A stretch of DNA of 64,000 bases from Variovorax sp. Root473. Lineage in GTDB: Bacteria; Pseudomonadota; Gammaproteobacteria; Burkholderiales; Burkholderiaceae_C. The notes under the pieces are model-generated. The model saw nothing but the letters and a program-made list of their open reading frames with translations, was not told the DNA's origin and did not search any database. The position numbers were made by a program, and so were the translations under genes. The stretch spans positions 44,971-108,970 of the forward strand of contig NZ_LMEV01000017.1 in NCBI RefSeq assembly GCF_001426505.1, in the 5' to 3' direction. This document shows positions 41,761-52,305 of the stretch, one piece after another (the stretch's first letter is position 1; every line of letters begins with the position of its first letter).

Positions 41761-42354
41761 TCAGGGCAGTTCGCGCAGCGGGTTGCGGATGTTCTGCACC
41801 ATCTCGTTGACCGAGCTGCGCGGCGCGTTGCCGCGGCACAGGCCCTGCGACGCCAGCGCCGGCACGTAGCTGGAATTCATGTCCTTCACGCGCTTCCACT
41901 CGGGCGACTTCGTTTCCTGCCAGGCGCCGTTGTTGTAGCGGGCATAGCTCTTCATCTCTGCGGTCGAGCAGCGCACGCCTTCGTAGAACGCATTGACGGC
42001 GCCACCGGCCCGGTTCTGCGCCACCACCACGTAACGCACGATGCCGTCCTTCGTGATGGTGATGGTGTTCGGATCGACGCCGAACTTCAGCGTCATGTAA
42101 GGCGGCATGGCGATCGGCAGCAGACGCGCATCGCTGAAGGCAGGCGGCGGCGGCACCGCGGTTTCTTCCCACTCCTTGTCCTGCTCCGTGCTCTTGGGCG
42201 CGGGCGGCATGCCGGCTTGGGCCCAGTCGGGGTTGTCGGTGTCGTACCCGCGCGAGGCGCAGGCCGCGAGCAGGCCGACGCAGGCGATGACGAGCGCACG
42301 CTCAGCGTGGCGTCGGGAAAGAAGAAGGCGCGCTGTTCTTGGGAGGAGGTTCAT
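41761..42354 (-). CDS. CNP1-like family lipoprotein
   Basis: Predicted lipoprotein of 197 residues. Signal segment ends in LLAAC, giving a lipobox with the cysteine near residue 34. The mature part matches the CNP1-like family (Neisseria cryptic protein), function unknown; VSWP-type conserved blocks here read SWLIDG-free, but [18 protein letters not shown] is visible. Its first 53 bp overlap the 3' end of rppH in another frame; both are on the minus strand. Convergent with proB. Confidence 0.75.
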   Translation of the reverse strand: MNLLPRTARLLLSRRHAERALVIACVGLLAACASRGYDTDNPDWAQAGMPPAPKSTEQDKEWEETAVPPPPAFSDARLLPIAMPPYMTLKFGVDPNTITITKDGIVRYVVVAQNRAGGAVNAFYEGVRCSTAEMKSYARYNNGAWQETKSPEWKRVKDMNSSYVPALASQGLCRGNAPRSSVNEMVQNIRNPLRELP

Positions 42355-42970
42355 CGCTCGCAGAAGGAATGTCGGGATGCGGATCGAAGCTGCCGCCGGG
42401 CGGCAGGTCGAGACCCGCGGGGGCTCCATGGTCCAGCGTCTGGCGCTCGAATTCTCGAGCGCGCACGTTGCTGCGCAGGAAGCGGTTGCGGAAATCCTGC
42501 CGAGGCAGGTAGCGAGCAAGCTCGGTAAGCGCCATCTCGTAGACGCCGCGCTTGAACTCGACGACCACATCGAGCGGGACCCAGTAGTCATGCCAGCGCC
42601 AGGCGTCGAATTCGGGATGGTCGGTGGCACGCAGGTTGAGATCCCAGTCGTGGCCGACAAGTTGCAGCAGATACCAGATCTGCTTTTGGCCTTTGTAGTG
42701 GCCCCGTGCGTCACGGCGGATGAACCGATCCGGCACCTCGTAGCGCAACCAGTCGCGGGTACGGGCCACGATGCGCACATGCTCCGGATGGAGCCCGACT
42801 TCCTCGTGCAGTTCCCGGAACATGGCTTGCTCGGGACTTTCGCCACGGTCGATGCCGCCTTGCGGAAACTGCCAGGAATGCGTGCGTATGCGCTTGCCCC
42901 AGAAAACCTGGTTTCTCTGGTTGAGCAGGATGATGCCGACGTTGGGCCTGAAGCCGTCCCGGTCGAGCAT
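42302..42970 (-). CDS. rppH: RNA pyrophosphohydrolase RppH
   Basis: Nudix hydrolase of 222 residues that removes pyrophosphate from 5' triphosphate RNA to start decay. The nudix box spans residues 38-60 with GGIDRGE and REL-x2-[22 protein letters not shown] and the rest form a disordered proline-rich tail beyond the ~160-residue catalytic core. ATG 42968-42970. Divergent from proS. Confidence 0.93.
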   Translation of the reverse strand: MLDRDGFRPNVGIILLNQRNQVFWGKRIRTHSWQFPQGGIDRGESPEQAMFRELHEEVGLHPEHVRIVARTRDWLRYEVPDRFIRRDARGHYKGQKQIWYLLQLVGHDWDLNLRATDHPEFDAWRWHDYWVPLDVVVEFKRGVYEMALTELARYLPRQDFRNRFLRSNVRAREFERQTLDHGAPAGLDLPPGGSFDPHPDIPSASDEPPPKNSAPSSFPTPR

Positions 42971-43105
42971 AATCAAACCCCAATTTTTGAACTGAGTCGA
43001 TTATGCATGCCGGGTTGCACTCGGCAAGCGACCGGTTCCGGGCTCTCAGGGTCTATCCGGGGTGCCTGTCTCCCTCCTCACTTCGAACCCACCTGCGCGA
43101 TCCCG

Positions 43106-44851
43106 ATGAAAGCTTCCCGTTTTTTTGTCTCCACCCTGAAGGAAGCGCCCGCTGACGCCGAGGTCGCGAGCCACCGCCTCATGATGCGGGCCGGCATGAT
43201 CAAGAAGCTCGGCACGGGCATCTACACGTACATGCCCATGGGCCTGCGCGTGATCCGCAAGGTCGAGGCCATCGTGCGCGAGGAAATGAACCGCGCCGGC
43301 GCCGTCGAGCTCACGATGCCCGTGGTGCAGCCGGCCGAGTTCTGGCAGGAGACCGGCCGCTTCGACAAGATGGGCCCCGAGCTGCTGCGCATCAAGGACC
43401 GGCACGACCGCGACTTCGTGATCCAGCCGACCAGCGAAGAGGTGGTGACCGACATCGCCCGCCAGGAAATCCGCAGCTACAAGCAGCTGCCGAAGAATTT
43501 CTACCAGATCCAGACCAAGTTCCGCGACGAGCGCCGTCCGCGCTTCGGCCTGATGCGTGGGCGCGAGTTCATCATGAAGGACGCCTACAGCTTCGACCGC
43601 GACCTCGACGCGGCCAAGGCCAGCTACCAGACCATGGCCGAGGCCTATCGCCGCATCTTCGACCGCTTCGGCTTGCGCTACCGCGCCGTGGCGGCCGACA
43701 GCGGTGCCATCGGCGGCGACCTGAGCGAAGAGTTCCAGGTGATCGCCGCCACCGGCGAAGACGCCATCGTCTACTGCCCCGACAGCACCTACGCGGCCAA
43801 CATGGAAAAGGCCGAGGCGCAGGCCCCGGCCGGCCCGCGTCCCGCCCCCGCCAACGCGCTCGAGAAGACGCCCACGCCCGGCAAGGCCACCTGCGCCGAC
43901 GTGGCCGAGTTGCTCGGCGTGCCGCTGGCCACCACGGTCAAGTCGCTGGTGCTGGCCATCGACGTCCTCGACGCGGCCGGCAACATCAAAGGCGCACAGG
44001 TCTGGCTGCTGCTGCTGCGCGGCGACCACGACATGAACGAGATCAAGGTCAGCAAGCTGCCCGGCCTGGACAAGGGCTTTCGCTTTGCCACCACCGCCGA
44101 GATTGACGAGCACTTCGGCTGCAAGCCGGGCTACCTTGGCCCGCTGAACCTCAAGAAACCCGTCAAGCTCGTGGCCGACCGCGAAGTCGCCGTGCTGGCC
44201 GACTGGATCACCGGCGCCAACGAGGTCGACTTCCACATGACCGGCGTCAACTGGGGCCGCGACCTGCCCGAGCCCGACCTGGTCGCCGACCTGCGCAACG
44301 TGGTGGCCGGCGACGCCTCGCCCGACGGCAAGGGCGTGCTCGCCATCGAGCGCGGCATCGAGGTGGGCCACGTCTTCGTGCTCGGCACCAAGTACAGCAA
44401 GGACATGAACGCCACCTACCTCGACGAAGGCGGCAAGCCGCAGTTCCTCGAAATGGGCTGCTACGGCATCGGCATCACGCGCCTGCCGGCCGCCGCCATC
44501 GAACAGAACCACGACGAGCGCGGCATCATCTGGCCCGACGCGCTGGCACCGTTCACCGTGGTGGTCTGCCCGATCGGCATGGACCGCAGCCCCGAGGTCA
44601 AGGTCGCGGCCGAAGCGCTCTACGAAGAGCTGCTGGCCAAGGGCGTCGACGTGCTGCTCGACGACCGCGGCGAGCGCCCCGGCGCAATGTTCGCCGACTG
44701 GGAACTGATCGGCGTGCCGCACCGCGTGGTGATCTCCGACCGTGGCCTCAAGGAAGGCCAGCTCGAGTACCAGGGCCGGCGCGACACCGCAGCCACCAAG
44801 GTGCCTGCGGCCGGCATCGCCGACTTCATCGCCGGCAAGCTCGCGGCATGA
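43106..44851 (+). CDS. proS: Prolyl-tRNA synthetase
   Basis: Class II aminoacyl-tRNA synthetase of 581 residues with the bacterial-type editing insertion (about 235-400) between motifs 2 and 3. Motif 2 lies in [17 protein letters not shown]; motif 3 is GIGITR. ATG 43106 ([15 protein letters not shown]) was chosen; the frame is open for a further 333 codons upstream but only as antisense of rppH. Next to tRNA-Pro by about 5.5 kb only, no direct link. Overlaps the next gene by 4 bp. Confidence 0.96.
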   Translation: MKASRFFVSTLKEAPADAEVASHRLMMRAGMIKKLGTGIYTYMPMGLRVIRKVEAIVREEMNRAGAVELTMPVVQPAEFWQETGRFDKMGPELLRIKDRHDRDFVIQPTSEEVVTDIARQEIRSYKQLPKNFYQIQTKFRDERRPRFGLMRGREFIMKDAYSFDRDLDAAKASYQTMAEAYRRIFDRFGLRYRAVAADSGAIGGDLSEEFQVIAATGEDAIVYCPDSTYAANMEKAEAQAPAGPRPAPANALEKTPTPGKATCADVAELLGVPLATTVKSLVLAIDVLDAAGNIKGAQVWLLLLRGDHDMNEIKVSKLPGLDKGFRFATTAEIDEHFGCKPGYLGPLNLKKPVKLVADREVAVLADWITGANEVDFHMTGVNWGRDLPEPDLVADLRNVVAGDASPDGKGVLAIERGIEVGHVFVLGTKYSKDMNATYLDEGGKPQFLEMGCYGIGITRLPAAAIEQNHDERGIIWPDALAPFTVVVCPIGMDRSPEVKVAAEALYEELLAKGVDVLLDDRGERPGAMFADWELIGVPHRVVISDRGLKEGQLEYQGRRDTAATKVPAAGIADFIAGKLAA

Positions 44852-45504
44852 GCGTGGCGGGCGGCTTGTCGCGACGCAGCTGCCTGCTGGGCAGCGCTGC
44901 GGCAGGCGCCCTGACGGTACTCTCGTTGCCGCAACCGGCCTGGGCCGGTGCGCAGATCGAAGAGCCGCTGATCGACTCGGTGCGCACCGCGCTGAGTTCG
45001 GCTGTCCACAACAAGGCGCCGCCGGTGCCGCAGTTTGCCGACACCGAGGCCCGCCTCGCGTACCTGCGGTGGCTCGGCGAGATGAGCGAGCGCCTGCGCA
45101 AGAAGGTCGCCGACCCGGCCACGCGCATCGAGTTCCTGCAGACCGTCTGGTACGAGGCCAAGCGCTCGGGGCTCGATGTGAGCCTGGTGCTGGGCCTGAT
45201 CCAGGTCGAGAGCAATTTCCGCAAGTTCGCGGTCTCCAGCGCCGGCGCGCGCGGCTACATGCAGGTAATGCCGTTCTGGACCCGCGTGATCGGCGACAGC
45301 GACCCGGCCAAGCTGTTCCACATGCAGACCAACCTGCGCTTCGGCTGCGTGATCCTGCGCCACTACCTCGACCGTGAGAAGGGCGACCTGTTCATGACGC
45401 TGGGCCGCTACAACGGCAGCCGGGGCCGCGCGCCGTACCCGAACGCGGTGTTCGCGAACCAGCGGCTGTGGGCATACGTCGACAGGGACCGCTCGGCCGC
45501 CTGA
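44848..45504 (+). CDS. Lytic transglycosylase (SLT family)
   Basis: Periplasmic murein-cleaving enzyme of 218 residues. An N-terminal signal with a twin-arginine-like [12 protein letters not shown] segment ends near AWAGA. The catalytic glutamate Glu121 lies in IQVESNF, followed by the GYMQVMPFW and YNGSRGR motifs of the soluble lytic transglycosylases. Starts by an ATGA overlap with proS. Probably outer-face or periplasmic; could also belong to a pilus- or secretion-associated set. Confidence 0.88.
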   Translation: MSVAGGLSRRSCLLGSAAAGALTVLSLPQPAWAGAQIEEPLIDSVRTALSSAVHNKAPPVPQFADTEARLAYLRWLGEMSERLRKKVADPATRIEFLQTVWYEAKRSGLDVSLVLGLIQVESNFRKFAVSSAGARGYMQVMPFWTRVIGDSDPAKLFHMQTNLRFGCVILRHYLDREKGDLFMTLGRYNGSRGRAPYPNAVFANQRLWAYVDRDRSAA

Positions 45505-45514
45505 AGGCCTTCGC

Positions 45515-46834
45515 TCAACCGGCGACCACGGCCTTCGCGGTGGCCGAGCCCCGGGTCACCATCACCTGGTCGATGCGGTAGCTGTCGACGTCCATCACCT
45601 CGAAGGTGTAGCCGCCCCAGGTCACGCTGTCCGTGCGCTTGGGCACGCGGCGCAGCATCACCATCAGGAAGCCCGCCAGCGTTTCGTACTCCTCGGCGTG
45701 CGGCAGTTCGTCGATGTGCAGCGCGCGCTGCACGTCCTGGATCGGCGCGATGCCGTCGATCAGCCACGAGTTCTCGTCGCGCTTCACGATCTGTTCTTCT
45801 TCGGGCGTCGAGGTCGACACCAGGTCGCCCATCACCGTGCTCATCACGTCGTTGAGCGTGATCACGCCGACCACCAGGCTGTACTCGTTGACGATGATCG
45901 CGAAATCTTCACGCGCCTGCTGGAACTGCTCGAGCACCTCGGTGAGCGAGAGGCGGTCGGGAATCACCAGCGCCTTGTGCAGCGTGAGGCCCTGGTCGAA
46001 GGCCAGCGGCTGGCCGCTGAGCACGCGCTGGAACATGTCCTTGGCGTCCACGTAGCCCAGCACGTGGTCGATGTCGCCGTCGCACACCGGGTAGGCCGAG
46101 AAGGGCTCGGCCACGATGCGCGCGCGCAGCACCGACTCGGGGTCGTCATGCAGGAACCAGGTGATGTTGTCGCGCGCCGTCATCACGCTGCTGACGAGGC
46201 GCGTGTCCAGCTCGAACACGTTGGCGATCACCTGCTGCTCGCGCGCCGCCAGCACGCCGGCCTGCGCTCCCGCCTCGGTCATGGCCAGGATGTCGGCCGA
46301 GGTGATCTTGTCGTCGCGCGCCATCGGCATGCCCAGCACCTTGAACAGCAGGTCGGTGGCGCGCGTGAAGAACCACACCAGCGGCTTGAAGGCGGTGATC
46401 AGCAGCAGCATCGGCCCGACGATGCGCACGGCAAGCCGTTCGGGCGCGCTCATGCCCAGGCGCTTGGGGAACAGGTCGGCGAACACCAGGAACACCGCGA
46501 TCACGGTCACGAAGGAGCACAGGAAGGCGATGTTGGCCGCGACCTCCACGCTGAGCCAGTTCTCGAAGAAGCGGGCGAAATACGGGCTCAGCGAGCCTTC
46601 GCCGACCACGCCGCCGAGGATCGCCACGGCGTTCAGGCCGATCTGCACCACGGTGAAGTAGTGGCCCGGCTGCTCCTGCACGCGCAGCACCTTTTCCGCG
46701 CGCGGATCGCCCTCGTCGGCCATCTGGCGCAGGCGCAGGCGGCGCGAGGCGGCCAGGCAGATTTCGGCGAGGGAGAAGAAGGCGCTCATCGCGATCAGCA
46801 GCGCGATGATGAGCAGGCTTTGGGTGAGAGTCAT
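45515..46834 (-). CDS. CNNM/CBS-domain membrane protein (HlyC/CorC family)
   Basis: Membrane protein of 439 residues: a DUF21/CNNM region (about 1-190) with four helices, then a CBS-domain pair (about 205-340) and a CorC/HlyC domain (about 350-430). Members are linked to magnesium or cobalt efflux. ATG 46832-46834. Downstream of grxD by 88 bp in the same direction. Confidence 0.9.
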   Translation of the reverse strand: MTLTQSLLIIALLIAMSAFFSLAEICLAASRRLRLRQMADEGDPRAEKVLRVQEQPGHYFTVVQIGLNAVAILGGVVGEGSLSPYFARFFENWLSVEVAANIAFLCSFVTVIAVFLVFADLFPKRLGMSAPERLAVRIVGPMLLLITAFKPLVWFFTRATDLLFKVLGMPMARDDKITSADILAMTEAGAQAGVLAAREQQVIANVFELDTRLVSSVMTARDNITWFLHDDPESVLRARIVAEPFSAYPVCDGDIDHVLGYVDAKDMFQRVLSGQPLAFDQGLTLHKALVIPDRLSLTEVLEQFQQAREDFAIIVNEYSLVVGVITLNDVMSTVMGDLVSTSTPEEEQIVKRDENSWLIDGIAPIQDVQRALHIDELPHAEEYETLAGFLMVMLRRVPKRTDSVTWGGYTFEVMDVDSYRIDQVMVTRGSATAKAVVAG

Positions 46835-46922
46835 GGCGGCACGTTGTAGGCCGCCATGGTGCCATGACTGGCACCGGGTCCGGGCGCGCGGCGCGGCGCC
46901 CGTCAAACAAAGAGCGAAAGGC

Positions 46923-47252
46923 TCAGGCCGACGCGCCGCCGCCGATCACCTGCTGCAGTTCGCCCGACTCGTACATCTCCATCATGATGTCCGAGCCGCC
47001 CACGAATTCGCCCTTCACGTAGAGCTGGGGGATGGTGGGCCAGTTGCTGTATTCCTTGATGCCCTGGCGGATGCCGTCGTCTTCGAGCACGTTGACGGTC
47101 TTGAGCGCCTTGGTGTCGACGCCTACGGCCTTGAGGATCTGGATGGCGCGGCCCGAGAAACCGCACATCGGGAAGCTGGCGTTGCCCTTCATGAAGAGCA
47201 CGAGTTCGTTGGACTTGACGAGGTCGTCGATGCGTTGTTGAGCGTCGGACAT
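46923..47252 (-). CDS. grxD: Monothiol glutaredoxin Grx4
   Basis: CGFS-type glutaredoxin of 109 residues with Cys30 in FPMCGFSGRA, KGN and the WPTIPQLYVKGEFVGG motifs. It binds a glutathione-ligated [2Fe-2S] cluster and serves iron-sulfur delivery. 32 bp after prmC in the hemA-prfA-prmC-grxD block. Confidence 0.95.
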   Translation of the reverse strand: MSDAQQRIDDLVKSNELVLFMKGNASFPMCGFSGRAIQILKAVGVDTKALKTVNVLEDDGIRQGIKEYSNWPTIPQLYVKGEFVGGSDIMMEMYESGELQQVIGGGASA

Positions 47253-47284
47253 GGGGACTCCTGAAGAAAAGTGGGCTGGGGGGA

Positions 47285-48133
47285 TTATTTCACCGTGCGC
47301 CAGATGCCGCCGGAGCAGCGCGCGATGCCGGCGAGGTCGTCGCGGCTTTGCACTTCGGCAAAGCCACGCTGGGCCAGCAACTGGCGCACCGCCGCGGCCT
47401 GGTCGTGGCCGTGTTCCAGCAGCAGCCAGCCGCCGTCGGCGAGGTGGGCGGGCGCGTCGCGCACGATCTGGCGGATGTCGTCGAGGCCGTCGGCGCCCGC
47501 CACCAGGGCGCGGGTTGGCTCATGGCGCAGCGCGGGCAGGTGTGGATCGCCGGCGGCGATGTACGGCGGGTTGCTGGCAATGACCGCGTAGCCGTCGGCG
47601 GCGCCGTCGAGCCAGCTCGATTCGGTGAAACGCACCGGCAGGCCCAGGCGCTGCGCGTTGGCCCGGGCCACCGCGAGCGCGTCGGCGCTGGCATCGACCG
47701 CATCGACCTGTGCATCGGGCCGCGCATGCTGCAATGCCAGCGCGATCGCGCCGCTGCCTGTGCCGAGGTCGAGCACGCGCGGGGCTGGACGGCCCTCAAG
47801 GCAAGTGAGAGCCCACTCGACCAGCGTCTCGGTGTCGGGGCGCGGCACCAGCACGCGGGCATCGACCTGCAGCTGCAGGCCATGGAATTCCTTCTCGCCC
47901 AGCAGGTAGGCGACCGGCTCGCCGGCCGTGCGCCGCGACAGCTGACGCGCGAAGGCGGGCCACGCCTCGCCGGGGAAGGCGTCCGTGTCGTGCGCGAGCA
48001 GCCAGGCGCGGTCGTTCACGGGGCGGCCCAGCGCGTGCAACAGCAGCAGCTGGGCGTCGAGGCGATCAACGCCCAGGGCCACGGCCGCGGCCAGCGCCTG
48101 CGCCACGGTGGACGGTGCGGCGGTGTCGGTCAT
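47285..48133 (-). CDS. prmC: Release-factor glutamine methyltransferase PrmC
   Basis: SAM-dependent methyltransferase of 282 residues that modifies the GGQ glutamine of release factors. SAM motif LDLGTGSGAIALAL (121-134) and catalytic NPPY (188-191) present. ATG shares one base with the prfA stop (TGATG); substrate and enzyme genes are thus translationally coupled. Confidence 0.95.
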   Translation of the reverse strand: MTDTAAPSTVAQALAAAVALGVDRLDAQLLLLHALGRPVNDRAWLLAHDTDAFPGEAWPAFARQLSRRTAGEPVAYLLGEKEFHGLQLQVDARVLVPRPDTETLVEWALTCLEGRPAPRVLDLGTGSGAIALALQHARPDAQVDAVDASADALAVARANAQRLGLPVRFTESSWLDGAADGYAVIASNPPYIAAGDPHLPALRHEPTRALVAGADGLDDIRQIVRDAPAHLADGGWLLLEHGHDQAAAVRQLLAQRGFAEVQSRDDLAGIARCSGGIWRTVK

Positions 48134-49221
48134 CACGCGGGCAGGCTCGATTCCAGCTCGGCCAGTTGCTCGGCCTCGCGTGCGGCGCGCAGCGCGTCGA
48201 GCACGTCGCCCAGGTCGCCTTCCATGATGGCGAGCAGCTTGTAGAGCGTGAGGTTGATGCGGTGGTCGGTGAGCCGGCCCTGCGGGAAGTTGTAGGTGCG
48301 GATGCGGTCCGAACGGTCGCCGCTGCCGATCAGGCCCTTGCGCATGGCGGCGTCCTTGGCGGCGCGCTCGCTGCGTTCCTTTTCCTGGATGCGCGCCGAC
48401 AGCACCTGCAGTGCCTTGGCCTTGTTGCGGTGCTGGCTGCGGTCGTCCTGGCATTCGGCCACGATGCCGGTCGGGATGTGCGTGATGCGCACGGCCGAGT
48501 CGGTCTTGTTGATGTGCTGTCCGCCCGCACCGCTGGCGCGGTAGGTGTCGATGCGCAGGTCGGCCGGATTGATCTGCACCGCCACGGTCTCGTCGGGCTC
48601 GGCCAGCACGGCGACCGTGCAGGCGCTGGTGTGGATGCGGCCTTGGGTCTCGGTCGCCGGCACGCGCTGCACGCGGTGGCCGCCCGATTCGAAGCGCAGG
48701 TGGCCGAACACCTCGTCGCCCACGATGCGGATCACCACTTCCTTGTAGCCGCCGAGCTCGCTCTCGCTTTCGCTCACCACTTCGCAGCGCCAGCCGGCGC
48801 GCTCGCAGTAGCGCGTGTACATGCGCAGCAGGTCGCCCGCGAACAGCGCCGACTCGTCGCCGCCCGTGCCGGCGCGGATTTCCATGAAGGCGTTGCGCGC
48901 GTCGTCGGGGTCCTTGGGCAGCAGCAGGCGCTGCAGTTCGTCTTCGAGTTGCACCAGCTCGGCCTCGGCACCGGTGATTTCTTCCCTGGCCATCTCCGCC
49001 ATGTCGGGGTCGTCGAGCATTCCCTTCGCGCCCGCGATGTCCGCTTCGCGCTGCTTGAAGCGCTCGTAGCGGCCGGCGATCTGCGTGACCTCGGCGTGCT
49101 CGCGCGAGATGGTGCGGTACTGCGCCATGTCGCTCATGATGTCTTCGCGCGAGAGCAGGAAGTCGAGCTCGCCCAGGCGTTGGACATAGCGTTCGAGTTG
49201 GTGGCGCAGAAAGGATTTCAC
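48133..49221 (-). CDS. prfA: Peptide chain release factor 1
   Basis: RF1, 362 residues. Codon-recognition tripeptide PAT (188-190) specifies UAA/UAG; GGQ at 233-235 triggers hydrolysis. The substrate of the next gene product, PrmC. 101 bp after hemA. Confidence 0.97.
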   Translation of the reverse strand: MKSFLRHQLERYVQRLGELDFLLSREDIMSDMAQYRTISREHAEVTQIAGRYERFKQREADIAGAKGMLDDPDMAEMAREEITGAEAELVQLEDELQRLLLPKDPDDARNAFMEIRAGTGGDESALFAGDLLRMYTRYCERAGWRCEVVSESESELGGYKEVVIRIVGDEVFGHLRFESGGHRVQRVPATETQGRIHTSACTVAVLAEPDETVAVQINPADLRIDTYRASGAGGQHINKTDSAVRITHIPTGIVAECQDDRSQHRNKAKALQVLSARIQEKERSERAAKDAAMRKGLIGSGDRSDRIRTYNFPQGRLTDHRINLTLYKLLAIMEGDLGDVLDALRAAREAEQLAELESSLPA

Positions 49222-49322
49222 GACGGAAGGGGCTCAAAAAAAGGGGGGAGGCCGCAGTGCAGCGGCAGGGCGCGGGGAAAGCGCGGCCCGCGCGGCGAGC
49301 GGGCCATCGACGGGCGTCGTCG

Positions 49323-50594
49323 CTAACGCTCTTTACGCAGGAACAGGCGCGAGAGCGTCTGCGCCGTCTGCTCGCGCGACGTGGCATCGCCCGCGTGCAG
49401 CTCGGCCATCGCGCCGTGCATCATCTTCTGCGTGAGCCCGCGCGACATGGCTTCGAGCACGGCCTCGACCGATTCGCCCTTGGCGAGCAGCTTGCGTGCA
49501 CGCGCCATTTCGGTGGCGCGCCATTGGTCGGCCTGCGCGTTGAGCTGCTGGATCAGCGGCACGGTGCCGCGCTGGCCCAGCCAGTGCATGAAGCTCTGCA
49601 CGCCGGCGTCGATGATGACCTCGGCCTGCGCCACGGCGGCCTGGCGGTTGGCCTGACCCTGCTGCACGACCTGGGCGAGGTCGTCCACGGTGTACAGGTA
49701 GATGTCTTCGAGGGCCTTCACCTCGGGCTCGATGTCGCGCGGCACGGCCAGGTCGACCATGAACATCGGGCGGTGCTTGCGCGCCTTGAGCGCGCGCTCC
49801 ACGGCGCCCAGGCCGATGATCGGCAGCGTGCTCGCGGTGCAGCTGATGACGATGTCGAACTCGGCCAGCCGCGCCGGCAGGTCGGCCAGCCGCATGGCTT
49901 CGCCGCCGAAGCGCGAGGCCAGCTTTTCGCCGCGCTCCAGCGTGCGGTTGGCGATGGCGATGGCCTTCGGTTCCTTGGCTGCGAAGTGCGTGGCCGCGAG
50001 GTCGATCATTTCGCCCGCGCCGACGAACAGCACGCGCGTGGTACGCAGGTCCTCGAACAGCTGCCCGGCCAGGCGCACGGCGGCGGCGGCCATGCTGATC
50101 GAGTGGGCGCCGATCTCGGTGGCGGTGCGCACTTCTTTCGCGACGGCGAACGAGCGCTGGAACAGCTGGTTGAGCGTGCTGCCGAGCGCGCCGGCGGTTT
50201 CGGCCGCGCGCACGGCGTCTTTCATCTGGCCGAGGATCTGGGCCTCACCCAGCACCATGGAGTCGAGCCCGCTGGCCACGCGAAAGGCATGGCGCGCGGC
50301 TTCGTCGTCGTGCAGGGTGTAGGCGTGCGAACGCAGCAGGGCAGGGGCGACGCCGCCGCTCTGGGCCAGCCAGCCGAAGGTGTGGTCGAGCGCGATGTGC
50401 TCGCAGGCGCAGTAGATTTCGGTGCGGTTGCAGGTCGAGATGATCGCGGCTTCGACCTGCGGGTGGCTGTTGCCGGCGAAAGAGCTGCGCAAACTGTGCA
50501 GCGTCGGGGCGATCTGATCGAGCGCGAACGCGAAACGACCGCGCAGATCGAGCGGCGCGGTCGTGTGGTTCAAGCCGAGAGCCCAGACTGACAT
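49323..50594 (-). CDS. hemA: Glutamyl-tRNA reductase HemA
   Basis: First enzyme of the C5 haem pathway, 423 residues from ATG 50594 ([15 protein letters not shown]). Catalytic Cys55 lies in STCNRTEIY; the NADPH-binding GAGEMI and a C-terminal dimerisation helix region follow. An in-frame ATG two codons upstream (50600) is possible. A perfect TATAAT lies at 50602-50607 directly before these codons. hemA-prfA-prmC-grxD forms a consistent unit. Confidence 0.96.
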   Translation of the reverse strand: MSVWALGLNHTTAPLDLRGRFAFALDQIAPTLHSLRSSFAGNSHPQVEAAIISTCNRTEIYCACEHIALDHTFGWLAQSGGVAPALLRSHAYTLHDDEAARHAFRVASGLDSMVLGEAQILGQMKDAVRAAETAGALGSTLNQLFQRSFAVAKEVRTATEIGAHSISMAAAAVRLAGQLFEDLRTTRVLFVGAGEMIDLAATHFAAKEPKAIAIANRTLERGEKLASRFGGEAMRLADLPARLAEFDIVISCTASTLPIIGLGAVERALKARKHRPMFMVDLAVPRDIEPEVKALEDIYLYTVDDLAQVVQQGQANRQAAVAQAEVIIDAGVQSFMHWLGQRGTVPLIQQLNAQADQWRATEMARARKLLAKGESVEAVLEAMSRGLTQKMMHGAMAELHAGDATSREQTAQTLSRLFLRKER

Positions 50595-50601
50595 GTCCAT
50601 G

Positions 50602-50607
50602 ATTATA
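50602..50607 (-). promoter_or_regulatory. hemA: TATAAT directly before hemA start codons
   Basis: A perfect minus-strand TATAAT one base before the ATG at 50600. Transcription would be expected to begin about at the second ATG (50594), giving a near leaderless message. No -35 box is visible at 16-18 bp (AAACCT). Confidence 0.4.
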
Positions 50608-50706
50608 AAATCAGCAGCCGGGCGAGGTTTGCCGAGGGGCAAATGGCTTTCCCTATGACCGCCATACGCTTCGCTACATGGCCTCGAGCCTACTCGTGGC
50701 CCCCTC

Positions 50707-50985
50707 ATGGACCTTCTGGATCTCTTCAACCACCTGCTTAATTTCGCGGCACCGGCGGCCTTCATCGCCTTGGTGCTGGTGGCGGTCGGGCGCTTTCTCG
50801 GCGGCCCGCGCACCGGCATTCCGCACTGGTGGATGCAATGGGCGATCACCTTCGGGGCCGGCCTGCTGACCTCGCTGGCCGGGCTGATCCTCACGGGCCG
50901 CGACGGCTCGATGGCCACCTACGCCGCGCTGGCGGGGGTCTGCGGCACGGTGCAGTGGATCGTGATGCGCGGCTGGGGCCGCTGA
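50707..50985 (+). CDS. Small conserved membrane protein of unknown function
   Basis: Protein of 92 residues with three hydrophobic helices (about 15-30, 44-62, 68-86), ending in a basic RGWGR. I do not recognise a named family. It stands alone on the plus strand between divergent hemA and convergent GNAT genes. Start ATG 50707. Codon use is like the neighbours, so it looks a real gene. Confidence 0.65.
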   Translation: MDLLDLFNHLLNFAAPAAFIALVLVAVGRFLGGPRTGIPHWWMQWAITFGAGLLTSLAGLILTGRDGSMATYAALAGVCGTVQWIVMRGWGR

Positions 50986-50992
50986 GCGGACG

Positions 50993-51511
50993 TCAGTCCA
51001 GCCGGCGGGCCATGTAGACCGAGTGCCCGGGGTAGGTCGCCAGCCGGGCCTGCTGTGCGTCATCGGCCGGCACCGTGGCCGCATAGCCCTGGCGTTCCCA
51101 GAACCCGACCGAAGCCTGCACCGACACCAGCGTCGAATGCCGCCAGCCTGCGCGCAGCGCGTGGGCCCAGGCGTGGCGCACGAGGCACGGCCCCAGGCGC
51201 AGCCCCGAGGCCTCGGGGTGCACGGCCAGGTCGTGCAGGTAGAGCGCGTCGGCGTCGGGCGCCACCTCGAAGTCGCCGTGCAGCGGCGTGAGCTTGCCGC
51301 GCTGCGAGGGGTAGGCCGCCAGGTAGGCCCGCACGGCGCCGCCGTGCTCGGCCACCCAGCCGGTGTGCGGCGAGGCCGCCAGCCGCCGCGCGATGAGCAC
51401 GCCGTCCTCCACGAACCCTGCGCCGTAACAGGCGAGCTGGATCGCCAGCACCGCCGCGAGGTCGTCCCCGCGCATGTCGCGCACGAGGAGAGGGGAAGGC
51501 GTCGCGCCCAT
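50993..51511 (-). CDS. GNAT family N-acetyltransferase
   Basis: Acetyltransferase of 172 residues of the GNAT fold. The acetyl-CoA loop is seen as LYLHDLAVHPEASGLRLGPCLV, followed by ASVGFWERQGY. Its ATG shares one base with the ABC ATPase stop (TGATG), so it is translated together with the transporter. Substrate unknown; ribosomal or small-molecule amines are possible. Confidence 0.85.
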   Translation of the reverse strand: MGATPSPLLVRDMRGDDLAAVLAIQLACYGAGFVEDGVLIARRLAASPHTGWVAEHGGAVRAYLAAYPSQRGKLTPLHGDFEVAPDADALYLHDLAVHPEASGLRLGPCLVRHAWAHALRAGWRHSTLVSVQASVGFWERQGYAATVPADDAQQARLATYPGHSVYMARRLD

Positions 51512-52305
51512 CAGGCCAGCAGCAGCTTGTCGTCGTCCAGCTTCTCGCCGCGGGTCTGCTCGAACATGCGCAGCAGGTCGGGCACGTCCAGGCCCGCGCG
51601 TTGGTCGCCGGCCACGTCGAGGATCACCTGGCCTTCGTGCAGCATCACGGTGCGCGAACCGTAGTCCAGCGCCTGGCGCATGCTGTGCGTGACCATCATC
51701 GCGGTGAGCTGGCTGCCTTCGACGATCTTGGCGGTGAGCTCCAGCACGAAGGCCGCGGTCTTCGGGTCGAGCGCGGCCGTGTGCTCGTCGAGCAGCAGGA
51801 TGCGCGAGGGCCGCAGCGAGGCCATCAGCAGGCTCACGGCCTGGCGCTGGCCGCCCGAGAGCAGGCCGATGCGGTCGGCCAGGCGGTTTTCCAGGCCCAG
51901 CTTCAGGATCGACAGCTTCTCGCGGAACAGCTCGCGCAGGTTGCGGTTGAGCGAGAAGCCGAAGCCCCTGCGCTCGCCACGCTTCCACGCCAGCGCCATG
52001 TTCGCCTCGATGGTCAGCGCCTCGCAGGTGCCGGCCATCGGGTCCTGGAACACGCGGGCCACCATGCCCGAGCGCTGCCAGGCGTTCAGGCGCGTCACGT
52101 CCTTGCCGTCGATTTCGAGGCGGCCCTTGTCGACCATGAGGTCGCCGCTGATCGCGTTCAGAAAGGTCGACTTGCCCGCGCCGTTCGAGCCGATCACGGT
52201 GACGAACTGGCCGGTCGGAATGTCCAGGCTCAGGCCGCGCAGCACGCGGTTCTCGATTGGCGTGCCCGGGTTGAAGGTGATTTCGAGTTGTTGCGCGCGC
52301 AGCAT
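51511..52305 (-). CDS. ABC transporter ATP-binding protein (TrpZ-like)
   Basis: ABC ATPase of 264 residues. Walker A GSNGAGKST (about 39-47), signature LSGGQRQAVSLLMA, Walker B ILLLDEHTAALD, H-loop THSMRQA. Same operon as the permease, with which it shares a TGATG junction, and the substrate-binding protein. The trio resembles streptococcal TrpXYZ-type transporters. Confidence 0.9.
   Translation of the reverse strand: MLRAQQLEITFNPGTPIENRVLRGLSLDIPTGQFVTVIGSNGAGKSTFLNAISGDLMVDKGRLEIDGKDVTRLNAWQRSGMVARVFQDPMAGTCEALTIEANMALAWKRGERRGFGFSLNRNLRELFREKLSILKLGLENRLADRIGLLSGGQRQAVSLLMASLRPSRILLLDEHTAALDPKTAAFVLELTAKIVEGSQLTAMMVTHSMRQALDYGSRTVMLHEGQVILDVAGDQRAGLDVPDLLRMFEQTRGEKLDDDKLLLA

Noticed and set aside
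42107-43105. A 333-codon N-terminal extension of proS
   Set aside because: It is antisense to rppH; the conserved ProS N-terminus begins at 43106.
43046-44722. A 558-codon minus-strand frame opposite proS
   Set aside because: Antisense shadow of proS; no known domains.
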